A stretch of DNA of 64,000 nucleotides, taken from positions 1 to 64,000 of the forward strand of contig CAJBLH010000013.1 of the NCBI GenBank assembly GCA_903953895.1, written 5' to 3'. Positions 10,061 through 18,444 of the stretch are shown here, in pieces (position 1 is the stretch's first letter; every line of letters starts with the position of its first letter). Source of the DNA: an uncultured Desulfobacteraceae bacterium (lineage in GTDB: Bacteria; Desulfobacterota; Desulfobacteria; Desulfobacterales; Desulfatirhabdiaceae). Below the pieces are notes generated by a model. It was given only the letters and a program-made list of their open reading frames with translations. It was not told where the DNA came from and did no database searches. A program made the position numbers and the translations under genes.

Positions 10061-12190
10061 ATGACAGAATCATCCTCCCTTCATATTTTGATTGTAGATG
10101 ACGAATTGCCATCAGTCAAAACACTGCAACGCTTTTTTCACAATTCAGATCATTTCATTACAGTCGCCCTTAAGAGCGTTGATGCGCTTGCCATTTTAAA
10201 AGAAATCCCATGTGATTTGGTCATATCAGATATCAATATGCCCGAAATGGATGGGTTGCAACTGATGCAGGAGGCTTTGAGGGATTTTCCTTTTCTAAAT
10301 TTTATTTTGATTACGGGCGATAGCTGTTCTCGATCATTCGAAGAGCTGAATGAAGCAGGTGCGTTGACTTGTTTGGCCAAACCGTTCAGACGAGCTGAAT
10401 TAATGGAAATAGTTGATTGGCTGTCCGATCTTAAAAAAACCGGCAAACTCGTTCCTGCGGAACGTATTGATTCAACGGATAGGAAGCAGACCCTTCAAAT
10501 GGAAAAATCGCTTTGGAATCGAGACCAACGATTCCAGGCAATCATGAATACCACCTCTGACGCCATCGTTTTGGTAGATCACAATGGTAATATTTCGTTT
10601 TGGAATCCCGCGGCAGAAGTCATGTTTGGATATAAATCGCATGAAGTCATCGGCAAACACCTGCATTCGCTGATCACACCTCACCAATACAGAAACAGTG
10701 CTGAAAACGGTTTTAAGGAGTTTATAAAAACCGGTCATGGCGCAGTTATTGGAAAAATAATTGAAATACCCGGATTAAGAAAAGATCAAACAGAATTTCC
10801 GGCAGAGCTTTCTTTATCAGGATTCAAATACCAGAATACATGGCATGCAGCAGGGATCATGCGCGATATTACATCCCGCAAGCAAAATGAAGAAAAGCTT
10901 CTTGCAGCACATTCCGAACTTGAAAGACTATATCAACTTCTCAACCAAGAGTACGAAATTGCGGAAAAGATATTCAGCAATGTCATTCGTAAAAATATTG
11001 AAGCAGATAAGGATATCAAGTATTTTTTATCCGCCAAGGAAGCTGTAGGGAGCGATTTGTTTCTCACTGCTTCAGGAGTACCCGGTGTGAAGCTTATACT
11101 CCTGGGAGATTTCACAGGTCATGGACTGTCTGCCGCCATCGGCGCCATTCCTGTATCCTCAATTTTTCATATAATGGCTGAAAGAGGTCATCCCTTAAGA
11201 AAAATTGCCAGTCAAATCAACAGTCACTTAAACGCAATTTTGCCGACAGGACTTTTCTTTTGTGCATGCATGGTCGAGTGGGACTATGTTCATCATATTG
11301 CTAGAATAATGAATTTCGGCATTCCCGCTGCGCTGGTGGTAAATGCAGGTGGTGTGGTAAAAACCCGCGTGCATTCTCAACATCTGCCTTTGGGAATATT
11401 AGCAGAAATCGATCGTGAATACCGATATGTTGAAGTACACCTTCAGCATGATGACCGTATTTATCTCTTCACCAACGGCATCATTGACGTCCGGAATAAA
11501 GCAGGAGAACCATTTGGTCAAGAGCGTCTTGAACAACTACTGACGGTTCCGGAACAGCGGTTTGATAACATCTGTCGTGGCGTCACTGCCTTCCGTGGAG
11601 ACACGCCGCAATTAGATGATATGGCTATTGCGGAACTCAAATGCGACGCTTCCGTGCAAGACCATCCTGCAGAGGAAAATGAATCCGTTACAAATCAGCT
11701 CCCTGCAGCTATGAACTTATCCTTTATGCTCCATCCTGGCGCCATGCGGGCGATTAATCTTAGCGAGTCCATTACTGAATTACTTATTGGAACACATGTG
11801 GGGGCTAGCAAACAGAAACAGAATATTTTTCTTATTCTTTCAGAGCTTTATTCCAATGCATTGGAACATGGAATTCTCCTGCTGGATACCTGCCTGAAAA
11901 ACGAACCAAATGGTTTTGAGAAATATTTTGAAGCACGGGCAAAGAAATTGACCGCACTGAATAGCGGTTGGATAAAAATCGACATGGAGCTGTCATTTCA
12001 GGATGCGAGCGGAAGAATTGTACTCCACATTGAAGACAGCGGCCATGGTTTTGATTACCAGCTTCTTCCGATGACGCAACCGGATTTCTCCACTTTTGGT
12101 GGACGAGGGCTCTTTCTGGTCCGGTCTTTATGTAAGGATGTCCTTATCGAAGGGAATGGAAATAAAGTAACGGCTGTATTTGAATGGTAA
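10061..12190 (+). CDS. Response regulator with PAS, PP2C (RsbU/SpoIIE) and anti-sigma HATPase domains
   Basis: A 709-residue cytoplasmic multidomain switch. The receiver domain is about residues 7-125, with phosphoacceptor Asp57 in CDLVISDINMPEMDG. A PAS domain follows at about 150-270 and a SpoIIE-type PP2C phosphatase at about 330-530 (GSDLF, LLGDFTGHG). The C-terminal HATPase_c domain of RsbW type is about 560-709 (ELYSNALEHG, DSGHGFD). It combines phosphatase and kinase modules that act in opposite directions on a STAS protein such as its upstream neighbour. GGAAAGGGATC precedes the ATG. Confidence 0.88.
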   Translation: MTESSSLHILIVDDELPSVKTLQRFFHNSDHFITVALKSVDALAILKEIPCDLVISDINMPEMDGLQLMQEALRDFPFLNFILITGDSCSRSFEELNEAGALTCLAKPFRRAELMEIVDWLSDLKKTGKLVPAERIDSTDRKQTLQMEKSLWNRDQRFQAIMNTTSDAIVLVDHNGNISFWNPAAEVMFGYKSHEVIGKHLHSLITPHQYRNSAENGFKEFIKTGHGAVIGKIIEIPGLRKDQTEFPAELSLSGFKYQNTWHAAGIMRDITSRKQNEEKLLAAHSELERLYQLLNQEYEIAEKIFSNVIRKNIEADKDIKYFLSAKEAVGSDLFLTASGVPGVKLILLGDFTGHGLSAAIGAIPVSSIFHIMAERGHPLRKIASQINSHLNAILPTGLFFCACMVEWDYVHHIARIMNFGIPAALVVNAGGVVKTRVHSQHLPLGILAEIDREYRYVEVHLQHDDRIYLFTNGIIDVRNKAGEPFGQERLEQLLTVPEQRFDNICRGVTAFRGDTPQLDDMAIAELKCDASVQDHPAEENESVTNQLPAAMNLSFMLHPGAMRAINLSESITELLIGTHVGASKQKQNIFLILSELYSNALEHGILLLDTCLKNEPNGFEKYFEARAKKLTALNSGWIKIDMELSFQDASGRIVLHIEDSGHGFDYQLLPMTQPDFSTFGGRGLFLVRSLCKDVLIEGNGNKVTAVFEW

Positions 12191-12248
12191 AAACAAATGG
12201 TTGGCTTTCAGCGTCACGATTTTGACACACTTTATGGGAGTATTATGT

Positions 12249-13385
12249 ATGAATAACGACATCATGCATCAACTAACATCTGAGAGCATCTTGGATTTTC
12301 TTGCAGATGGAGTTTATCTTACGGATATGAATCGCCAAATTGTTTACTGGAACAAGGCTGCTGAACGAATTACGGGATGGCGCAAAGAAGAAGTCGAGGG
12401 GTTGTCCTGCATGGATGGCATTTTATGTCATGTGGATAAAGAAAACAGGCAATTATGTGGAAAGAACACTTGCCCGCTGCATCGAGCCATTATCACTGGA
12501 AAATCATCCTCGGTACCGATCATTGTTTTTGCCAAAAGCCATGATGGCGGGCGTGTGCCCATGCAGGTGCATGTCGCACCCATTTGCAACGCTGCCGGCG
12601 ACATTATTGGTGGTGTCGAGGTCTTCAGGGATATGTCGGATGCGATGGAGGATCTGTTTAGAGGCAAAAAAATTCAAACGCAGGCTTTCAAATGGGATAT
12701 AGAAGAAGGAGCAGGACTCAACGCATCCGTACATAATGTTCCACATGATATTATCGGTGGGGATTACTATGCCGTACAGCAATTATCCCGGCACCAGTAT
12801 ATTTTTTTATTGGCGGATGTCATGGGCCACGGAACATCGGCGGCGCTCTACACCATGTATTTGCGCACCCTATTCGATGAATATTGTGGATTGTTTCCCG
12901 ATATCGGCAATTTTCTTCACACCTTAAACCATCGATTGCACCAATTGGTTCATAAGAATTTCAGCTTTGCTTCCGCACTGTGCGGCGTGATCGATATGCA
13001 GCAACACTCCGTCACGCTGGCCGGCGGAGCGCATCCCAGCCCATTCATTTTTCATTCAGATCAAACGGTTGACCGGATCAATATTTCCGGTTTTGCACTG
13101 GGAATGGTGAAAGAGGCGGATTATTCGACCCAATCCTTCACGTTCGGCCCAGGTGATGTTTTATTTGCATATACGGATGGCGCTATCGAAAATCCGGATC
13201 ACACGGGAAAAGACCTGGGGGAAGATGGATTAGTCACTATACTTCAGCGATTGGGGTATCCCCATAAGCATTTGCTGCACCAAAAAATTGAAAATCATAT
13301 TATAAGAAATTCGGCCAATGTCGGACTAAATGATGATTTAACGTTCCTTGAATTTCACTGGCCTTCCGTTGTTTCGAAACTCTGA
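12249..13385 (+). CDS. PAS-SpoIIE (PP2C) phosphatase
   Basis: About 378 residues: a PAS domain (about 5-125, including DGVYLTDMNRQIVYWNKAAERITGW) followed by a PP2C SpoIIE phosphatase (about 150-375, with IIGGDYY and ADVMGHG). The cysteine pattern in the PAS loop (CHVDKENRQLCGKNTCPLH) resembles PAS domains with a structural or metal site. The ATG at 12249 with GGGAG just upstream is preferred; the longer frame would overlap the preceding gene. It is the third gene of the STAS-RsbU unit and offers a second input that dephosphorylates the STAS protein. Confidence 0.88.
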   Translation: MNNDIMHQLTSESILDFLADGVYLTDMNRQIVYWNKAAERITGWRKEEVEGLSCMDGILCHVDKENRQLCGKNTCPLHRAIITGKSSSVPIIVFAKSHDGGRVPMQVHVAPICNAAGDIIGGVEVFRDMSDAMEDLFRGKKIQTQAFKWDIEEGAGLNASVHNVPHDIIGGDYYAVQQLSRHQYIFLLADVMGHGTSAALYTMYLRTLFDEYCGLFPDIGNFLHTLNHRLHQLVHKNFSFASALCGVIDMQQHSVTLAGGAHPSPFIFHSDQTVDRINISGFALGMVKEADYSTQSFTFGPGDVLFAYTDGAIENPDHTGKDLGEDGLVTILQRLGYPHKHLLHQKIENHIIRNSANVGLNDDLTFLEFHWPSVVSKL

Positions 13386-13388
13386 TTT

Positions 13389-13494
13389 ATAGCTTTCACG
13401 ATAAAAATTTTGGGTGCGTTATCGGTCGGGAATGACAGAAAAAGGTTTATTCCCGACCTGCCGCCTTCTCAAAACCATTATCTTGAAAGCTATA
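13389..13494. repeat. Long imperfect palindrome between convergent genes
   Basis: Outer arms begin TATAGCTTTC (13389-13398) and end GAAAGCTATA (13485-13494). Complementarity continues inward for about 27 bases with few mismatches. Inside is a perfect 10-base hairpin GGTCGGGAAT / ATTCCCGACC (13425-13434 / 13449-13458). It fills the space between the PAS-SpoIIE gene and the MinD-like gene, so it probably terminates both. Its size and nested structure also suit a palindromic mobile repeat. Confidence 0.6.
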
Positions 13495-13535
13495 GAGGGG
13501 CAGGGAATGCAGGTAATCGGTCCACCAATAGCCCT

Positions 13536-14450
13536 CTATCGGACAAGAACCTGGGCGATCATTTCAATATCTTTAGCGAACAAGGACCTAGGCGCTGCGA
13601 GCAATACCGGTTTGAGTTTAGTAACAGCAATGCCTACGGCCGTATCTTCATGAACGGACAATATGATGCTGCTTTTAATGCTCAGATATTGATTCATCAG
13701 GTTCTGCAATACCTTCCCCGTGTCCGCATCCTTTTCGGACCTAGCCCGGTTGACAACCACAATAGGTTTATAATTCGTCAGAAAATTTCGAATCGAATTT
13801 GCTGCAGCGACGTTGATACTGCGAACTGCTTCTATCAGCCCTTCCATGGTTTTAAGCTTCGGATAACTTTCAAAATCCCGCGCCTTGTCTAATAGCTCAA
13901 TCAGCTCTTTTTGCTCTATCTGCTTAAAATGCAGGGCAAGCCTTCTGAATATCAGTGTTTTTATAAAGCTATAAGCATTCAGCAAGGATGGTACTTCAGG
14001 TGTTGTCACCAGAACACCATCCTGTGCAATGATCAAAAAATCGACCACATTGGATGAGGCGCCGGCGCCTAAATCCAATAAAACGAAATCGCTTTTTAAT
14101 TGGGAAAGATTTCGGATGAGTTTCAGCTTTTTATTGTAGTGCAGGTTGGCAATGCCGGGTATATTCCCCCCGCAAATGATCCGGAGGTTGTTGACATCGG
14201 TGTTCATGACGATATCGGGCAGATTGGTGATCTTATTTAAAACAAAATCATCAAGACTGGCTTTTGTCTCTCTTATCCCGAACAATGTATGGAGATTCGA
14301 TGCTCCCAGGTCCAAGTCTACGGCAATGACATTTTTTCCCAGTTTAGACAAAGCGATGGCCAGGTTGGCCGAAATGGTCGTTTTGCCGACCCCTCCCTTT
14401 GGCCCCACAATCGCCACAATCTTTGTATCGTTTTTATCTGGCAGAGCCAT
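13536..14450 (-). CDS. MinD/ParA-family ATPase of the magnetosome cluster
   Basis: A 304-residue P-loop ATPase with the deviant Walker A motif GPKGGVGKTT (about residues 15-24), followed by VIAVDLDLGASNLHTLFG and FVLLDLGAG, typical of MinD/FlhG relatives. A membrane-targeting amphipathic helix is not obvious at the C-terminus. It is the most distal gene of the cytoskeletal block, just after the receiver-like protein and the degenerate actin. ParA/MinD-type ATPases have been reported in deltaproteobacterial magnetosome clusters. A role in positioning magnetosomes or filaments is inference. Confidence 0.85.
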   Translation of the reverse strand: MALPDKNDTKIVAIVGPKGGVGKTTISANLAIALSKLGKNVIAVDLDLGASNLHTLFGIRETKASLDDFVLNKITNLPDIVMNTDVNNLRIICGGNIPGIANLHYNKKLKLIRNLSQLKSDFVLLDLGAGASSNVVDFLIIAQDGVLVTTPEVPSLLNAYSFIKTLIFRRLALHFKQIEQKELIELLDKARDFESYPKLKTMEGLIEAVRSINVAAANSIRNFLTNYKPIVVVNRARSEKDADTGKVLQNLMNQYLSIKSSIILSVHEDTAVGIAVTKLKPVLLAAPRSLFAKDIEMIAQVLVR

Positions 14451-14455
14451 TTGAC

Positions 14456-14893
14456 CTATAGTTTCAAAAACTGTTTCAAATCGATCTCCAGATCGGTTTG
14501 TTGTGCTTGCAGGGGTTTTTCCCTTAAAGAAAGTACTTCTTTGACTTTCGAGACAATCAGTTCCGGAGATAATGGATCGGTCAGTCGCAAATTGTTTTCA
14601 AGCACCAGTTCGCTCACTTGTTTTTCAAAGGTGTTGATATCTACCGAACCACCGATGACAATTAAAAAAGCTCCTTGCAACTTCAGGCAAATATTCGCCA
14701 GAAAAACAATTTCATTTTTTAGCGCATTTTTTATATCAGCAATAAAAATTTCTGGATGATGCGTCAGAACTGCGGCCTGGGTCTGGCTTAGCTGATTCTC
14801 CCAAAGCGTTGACAAACCATTACGTTTCAGTATCTTATGTAAGATGCCCCCTCTGCTTTTATCAGCCGAATAAATGATAACCGGAAAAGCCAT
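14456..14893 (-). CDS. Receiver-like (CheY-fold) protein, partly degenerate
   Basis: A 145-residue protein whose pattern fits a receiver domain. IIYSADK stands at strand 1 and HPEIFIADI places an Asp at the phosphoacceptor position. The loop usually holding Lys-Pro reads TDPLSPELIVSKVKEVL, so the conserved lysine is absent. About 25 C-terminal residues extend beyond the fold. It lies between the degenerate actin and the MinD-like ATPase, with 5 bases to the latter, and is likely co-translated with both. Probably a protein-interaction switch; phosphorylation is uncertain. Confidence 0.55.
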   Translation of the reverse strand: MAFPVIIYSADKSRGGILHKILKRNGLSTLWENQLSQTQAAVLTHHPEIFIADIKNALKNEIVFLANICLKLQGAFLIVIGGSVDINTFEKQVSELVLENNLRLTDPLSPELIVSKVKEVLSLREKPLQAQQTDLEIDLKQFLKL

Positions 14894-14930
14894 CAGCGCC
14901 TCAAAAATTCATCTGTCAACAGTTCTGTTT

Positions 14931-16115
14931 TTATTCCGCCTCGGTCATCGCCATAATCAAAGCACCCTTGGCGGTTGTGTTGAGTGGATCATCAGCCAAT
15001 CGCACCGAGGAAATTTCCACCGGCAATCTATAGTTTTTGAGTGTTTTCATAAATCGTTCGGTAAAGCTCTTCGGCATAGCCGTGCCTCCGCTTAAAACAA
15101 TGGGAATGGCGTTAGCAATCATTGGCATCTGATCCGATGAGGATAGCACCCGTTGTAAACTTTCAATCAGTTTATTGATGAGATCATCATAAAAAATATG
15201 AAAAGCGGTCATGATCCTGTCCTTCGGCTCACTGGAAAGGTCAAGTTCATTTTCTTTGATAAGCTTTATTTTGGTCGCAGGCTCGCCCACGGATTGGCCG
15301 ACCATGGAATCGATATAGTCCCCCCCCAGTTGCAGACTGTATGTGATAACCGGAAAAGACAAATAAGACAGGCAGATGTTACACATCCCCCCACCCAGGC
15401 TGATGCCGATACCGGTATGATCTTCATTAGATAATTCCGATAAAACCACCGTCATGCCTTCGTTAATGGATATGGGAGTATACCCCATATGGCTCAGAAA
15501 ACGTTTGATAATCGACTCATGGTACATCACACTGCCATTGCCGTGCAGCGGCTCGCCGGGGATGGCAAAACAGATGGTTTCGCCGAATCGTTTGGGCCGA
15601 TTGAGCAGTGAAAGCACCGCTGCCTGAATGACACTGATGCCTTCTTTTTCGTCGGTACTGATCAGTCCTTTCTTGATGGATCGCCGCGTGTTGGTATTGA
15701 ACATATTGGCGAAATTATCGGCGGAATAGCCAATGATATAAAACAGCTCATCCAATTCGTAATAGAGAATATCGTTATTGGATAGAATTTTTTTTGCAAA
15801 TTTTGACTTGGGGATTGTAAAAAAAGCATTCAATTGCGTGATGGTTTGGATATGGTTTGTTTCATTTTTGGCAATCACAATATGCGTTGTTCCAACATCC
15901 AACCCGACCGGTCCGGACGGGCTTTCCGCCAGCTTCCCTATCTCTCTTTCCTTGGCAAGCACCGGTTTATTAGATGCTTCCGCTGCTCTTTCCATTTTAA
16001 TAGTTTCTTTTTTGATGTCCGCATCCAGTGATGGAACATCCACTCCGCCCATTTCTTGTCGTTTTAATTCCGCCAGGCGTTCTTGAAGGTCTTTGAGATC
16101 TTCTCCCTCAGGCAT
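14931..16115 (-). CDS. Divergent actin-like protein (Mad28 type)
   Basis: A 394-residue actin-fold protein distinct from MamK. It has an N-terminal charged extension of about 65 residues, then phosphate-1 motif GLDVGTT (71-77). The phosphate-2 region reads GISLGGGMCN (227-236), where actins usually have a DIGGGTTD-like sequence. The adenosine motif LSGGTAMP is at 331-338. The altered phosphate-2 loop suggests changed or lost ATP hydrolysis. Deltaproteobacterial magnetosome clusters are known to encode a second actin called Mad28; this is a probable member. It sits downstream of the coiled-coil genes. GGGAG precedes the ATG. Confidence 0.8.
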   Translation of the reverse strand: MPEGEDLKDLQERLAELKRQEMGGVDVPSLDADIKKETIKMERAAEASNKPVLAKEREIGKLAESPSGPVGLDVGTTHIVIAKNETNHIQTITQLNAFFTIPKSKFAKKILSNNDILYYELDELFYIIGYSADNFANMFNTNTRRSIKKGLISTDEKEGISVIQAAVLSLLNRPKRFGETICFAIPGEPLHGNGSVMYHESIIKRFLSHMGYTPISINEGMTVVLSELSNEDHTGIGISLGGGMCNICLSYLSFPVITYSLQLGGDYIDSMVGQSVGEPATKIKLIKENELDLSSEPKDRIMTAFHIFYDDLINKLIESLQRVLSSSDQMPMIANAIPIVLSGGTAMPKSFTERFMKTLKNYRLPVEISSVRLADDPLNTTAKGALIMAMTEAE

Positions 16116-16216
16116 GATTTTTCTCCCTTTATATGTGCTCTTGAAACAGGTTCTACGGGCTTAGCAATTCAAGATCGATATCCATTTGCAACAAAATCCT
16201 ATCAAAACAGATAAGA

Positions 16217-16801
16217 TCATTTCTTTTTCAGCACCATCGACACTTCCATTCGGTTTTGCGCTTCTACGAATTCGACATAAATTTTTTTGAGAATTGCATC
16301 GTACCATTTTAAATTCGGCAGCCGTTGTCCTTTATCCGCCGATATTTCTTTCAACCCCCGATTAATCGCCGACAAACGCTTAACCACAAGGGTTTTTTCT
16401 TCTACAATTTCATTGAATTCGCTCTTCAGCGTATCATTCAGCGTTGCAGTGGATTCCCGATCTTCTCTCACTGCAATCAATTTAAGACATAACATATTGA
16501 TATCATTTATCAGATACTCTTTCCGATCGCTTAGTTTTTCGATATTATCGATGCAGGTTTCGCGACTGCTCTCGTAGGACGCCATATAAGCCTGAGCCGC
16601 GGATATGGCGATATCGACTCCCTCCATCTCACCAGTCAAATGGTTTATCTGAGTTTTTAATCGACTGTTTTCAGCCTCTAAGAACAGTTTTGTTCTCTTC
16701 AGCTCTTCCAATTCCCTGATGGCGTCAATCATGAATTCGTCGTCATCGTCACTCATGGGTGTTTGGTCCGGAGAATTCGGAAAATCGCTGGTATCTTCCA
16801 T
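16217..16801 (-). CDS. Coiled-coil protein of magnetosome cluster (1)
   Basis: A 194-residue, soluble, highly charged protein. The acidic N-terminus (about 1-25) is followed by heptad-rich helices (LEELKRTKLFLEAENSRLK and SDRKEYLINDINMLCLKL). No transmembrane segment or known enzymatic motif is seen. AGGAA precedes the ATG. It belongs to a run of coiled-coil genes between mamK and the second actin, the position where Mad20-Mad27-type proteins occur in deltaproteobacterial magnetotactic bacteria. A scaffold or filament role is inferred from context only. Confidence 0.75.
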   Translation of the reverse strand: MEDTSDFPNSPDQTPMSDDDDEFMIDAIRELEELKRTKLFLEAENSRLKTQINHLTGEMEGVDIAISAAQAYMASYESSRETCIDNIEKLSDRKEYLINDINMLCLKLIAVREDRESTATLNDTLKSEFNEIVEEKTLVVKRLSAINRGLKEISADKGQRLPNLKWYDAILKKIYVEFVEAQNRMEVSMVLKKK

Positions 16802-16901
16802 AATGATTTCCTGTTTGAATAGAGTCTATCATCCAAGTTCCAAATATTTATCCGGGAACACATGAGCAGTTGGAATGGATGTGAATTTATGGCAAAAAAA
16901 G

Positions 16902-17786
16902 TTACACTGTCTTACCCGTCAATTTTTCTTCGGAAATCTGGTCCGGTTCCGATTGCCCTTTATAAAAAGATTTCTTGGCTTGATGCTTTGAAATATTCAA
17001 GGCGGAATGAAGTTCAGCCATGGCCGCTCGGGATGCTTTCAGCTCTTTTATCAAACCAAACTTCTCATCCAGGGTATCGTTCAGATCTTTTTGCAGTGTG
17101 GAAATTCTCTCTTCCTGCACAATTTTTTCGCCATTTAACAGATTGATTTTGTTTTCGGCCGCGCTGATCTTTTCCATCGCAGTATGCAGGCGAGACTCCA
17201 AAAAATTAATTTCGGTTATAAAATCCCTTTTTTGATCTTCGAGGTTACTGCTTCTCTGTTGACTTTGTACCGACGTCTTTTTCATAGTGTCGATTTTCAT
17301 TGTCAATTCGCGAATGGCGGTCTGCGTCGCATTTCTCTCCTCGATCAAATGATCGATCTCGATCTGAAGCTCCCTTTTGGATGGAATTTCTTCTTGCATC
17401 CGGGCGATTCTGTCTTCAATCTCAGATTTGGATTGACACAGATCGGCGATAACCGTCTTGGCATCCCTCAAATCTTTTTCAAGCACCACGTTGATTTTTA
17501 AAACGCTTTCTAGTTGGGACTCCATGTTATGTATGACCATATACATGTCATTAATGGTTTTTTCGAGGTCGACGGAATACACGCCGTCCTTTAGGAGTTC
17601 CAACTCCTTTATTTTGGGAATACGCGCGGGGGGTGCCTTTTCACCGATCCGCAGTTGGCCGATATCACTTTGAAAAATCGCCTTTTCACGTTCATCAATA
17701 CCGGCAAGGCGTTCCCAATCCCATTTTTTGACTGCTTCATCAACAGCGGGTTTCTTATTTTTGATGATGGTATCAACAGGTGCCAT
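16902..17786 (-). CDS. Coiled-coil protein of magnetosome cluster (2)
   Basis: About 294 residues. The ATG at 17786 (MAPVDTI) is chosen because GAGGAAAAGCC precedes it and a start at 17903 would run into the upstream gene. Residues about 1-75 are mixed; from there to about 275 there is nearly continuous heptad pattern (LEKTINDMYMVIHNMESQLE, IDHLIEERNATQTAIRELT). The last 20 residues are charged and polar. No membrane segment. It is 10 bases downstream of the next coiled-coil gene, so the two are co-transcribed. Confidence 0.75.
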   Translation of the reverse strand: MAPVDTIIKNKKPAVDEAVKKWDWERLAGIDEREKAIFQSDIGQLRIGEKAPPARIPKIKELELLKDGVYSVDLEKTINDMYMVIHNMESQLESVLKINVVLEKDLRDAKTVIADLCQSKSEIEDRIARMQEEIPSKRELQIEIDHLIEERNATQTAIRELTMKIDTMKKTSVQSQQRSSNLEDQKRDFITEINFLESRLHTAMEKISAAENKINLLNGEKIVQEERISTLQKDLNDTLDEKFGLIKELKASRAAMAELHSALNISKHQAKKSFYKGQSEPDQISEEKLTGKTV

Positions 17787-17796
17787 GGCTTTTCCT

Positions 17797-18444
17797 CTAA
17801 TTTCTCTTATTTTTGTAATAATTCTTCTTAACATTTGTTTCGATGATACGCATCCGTTCATAAAGACTTTCAAGGGCTCTGATCGTACCACTGATGATGC
17901 CATCCAGATTCTCCAAGTCGATATTTTTCGCGGGAATCTGATGTTCCAACATGCTCATTTTTTCAATCAAGGCGCCGGTCTCGCCCTTCATAAAGCCGAT
18001 GTCCTTCACAGAGCTATCGAGGGCTGAAATATTTGCGTCCAGACTCTGGGCCACATTATTCAGACTTTCCTCCAGTCTTAACTTTTCGGTTTCAAAGAAT
18101 TCCAGTTCATTCAGCAAACTTTGTTCCGCCGTTTGTATCCGAATCAGCTTCTTTTTGTTGGTGTCGGATAATTTGAGATCCCTTTGACACCGACCTTTTT
18201 TTTGTGATAACCGAAGCTGGATGTCCTTTATGGAGCCTGCCATAAAATGATTTGATTCTTCAAGCATTTTAATTTCCGAATTCAGGCGATCCATTTCCTG
18301 CACGATTTCCACTTTGCTCAATGGAAAAACTCGCTTGCCATCCCCGACCTTTTCCATCAAGCTTCGACGCTTTTCCCGCCATTGTTCTTTCGCTGATTGT
18401 AAAGAAGATGCGGAACCATCCCCATCGTTCTTAACGTCCATCAT
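17797..18444 (-). CDS. Coiled-coil protein of magnetosome cluster (3)
   Basis: A 215-residue coiled-coil protein with long helices (MDRLNSEIKMLEESNHFMAG; ETEKLRLEESLNNVAQSLDA) and a basic C-terminus (VKKNYYKNKRN). Its ATG overlaps the stop of the HEAT-repeat gene (ATGA), indicating translational coupling. A GGAG sits just upstream. The basic tail may bind acidic surfaces such as membrane lipid or the acidic HEAT protein; this is speculative. Confidence 0.75.
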   Translation of the reverse strand: MMDVKNDGDGSASSLQSAKEQWREKRRSLMEKVGDGKRVFPLSKVEIVQEMDRLNSEIKMLEESNHFMAGSIKDIQLRLSQKKGRCQRDLKLSDTNKKKLIRIQTAEQSLLNELEFFETEKLRLEESLNNVAQSLDANISALDSSVKDIGFMKGETGALIEKMSMLEHQIPAKNIDLENLDGIISGTIRALESLYERMRIIETNVKKNYYKNKRN

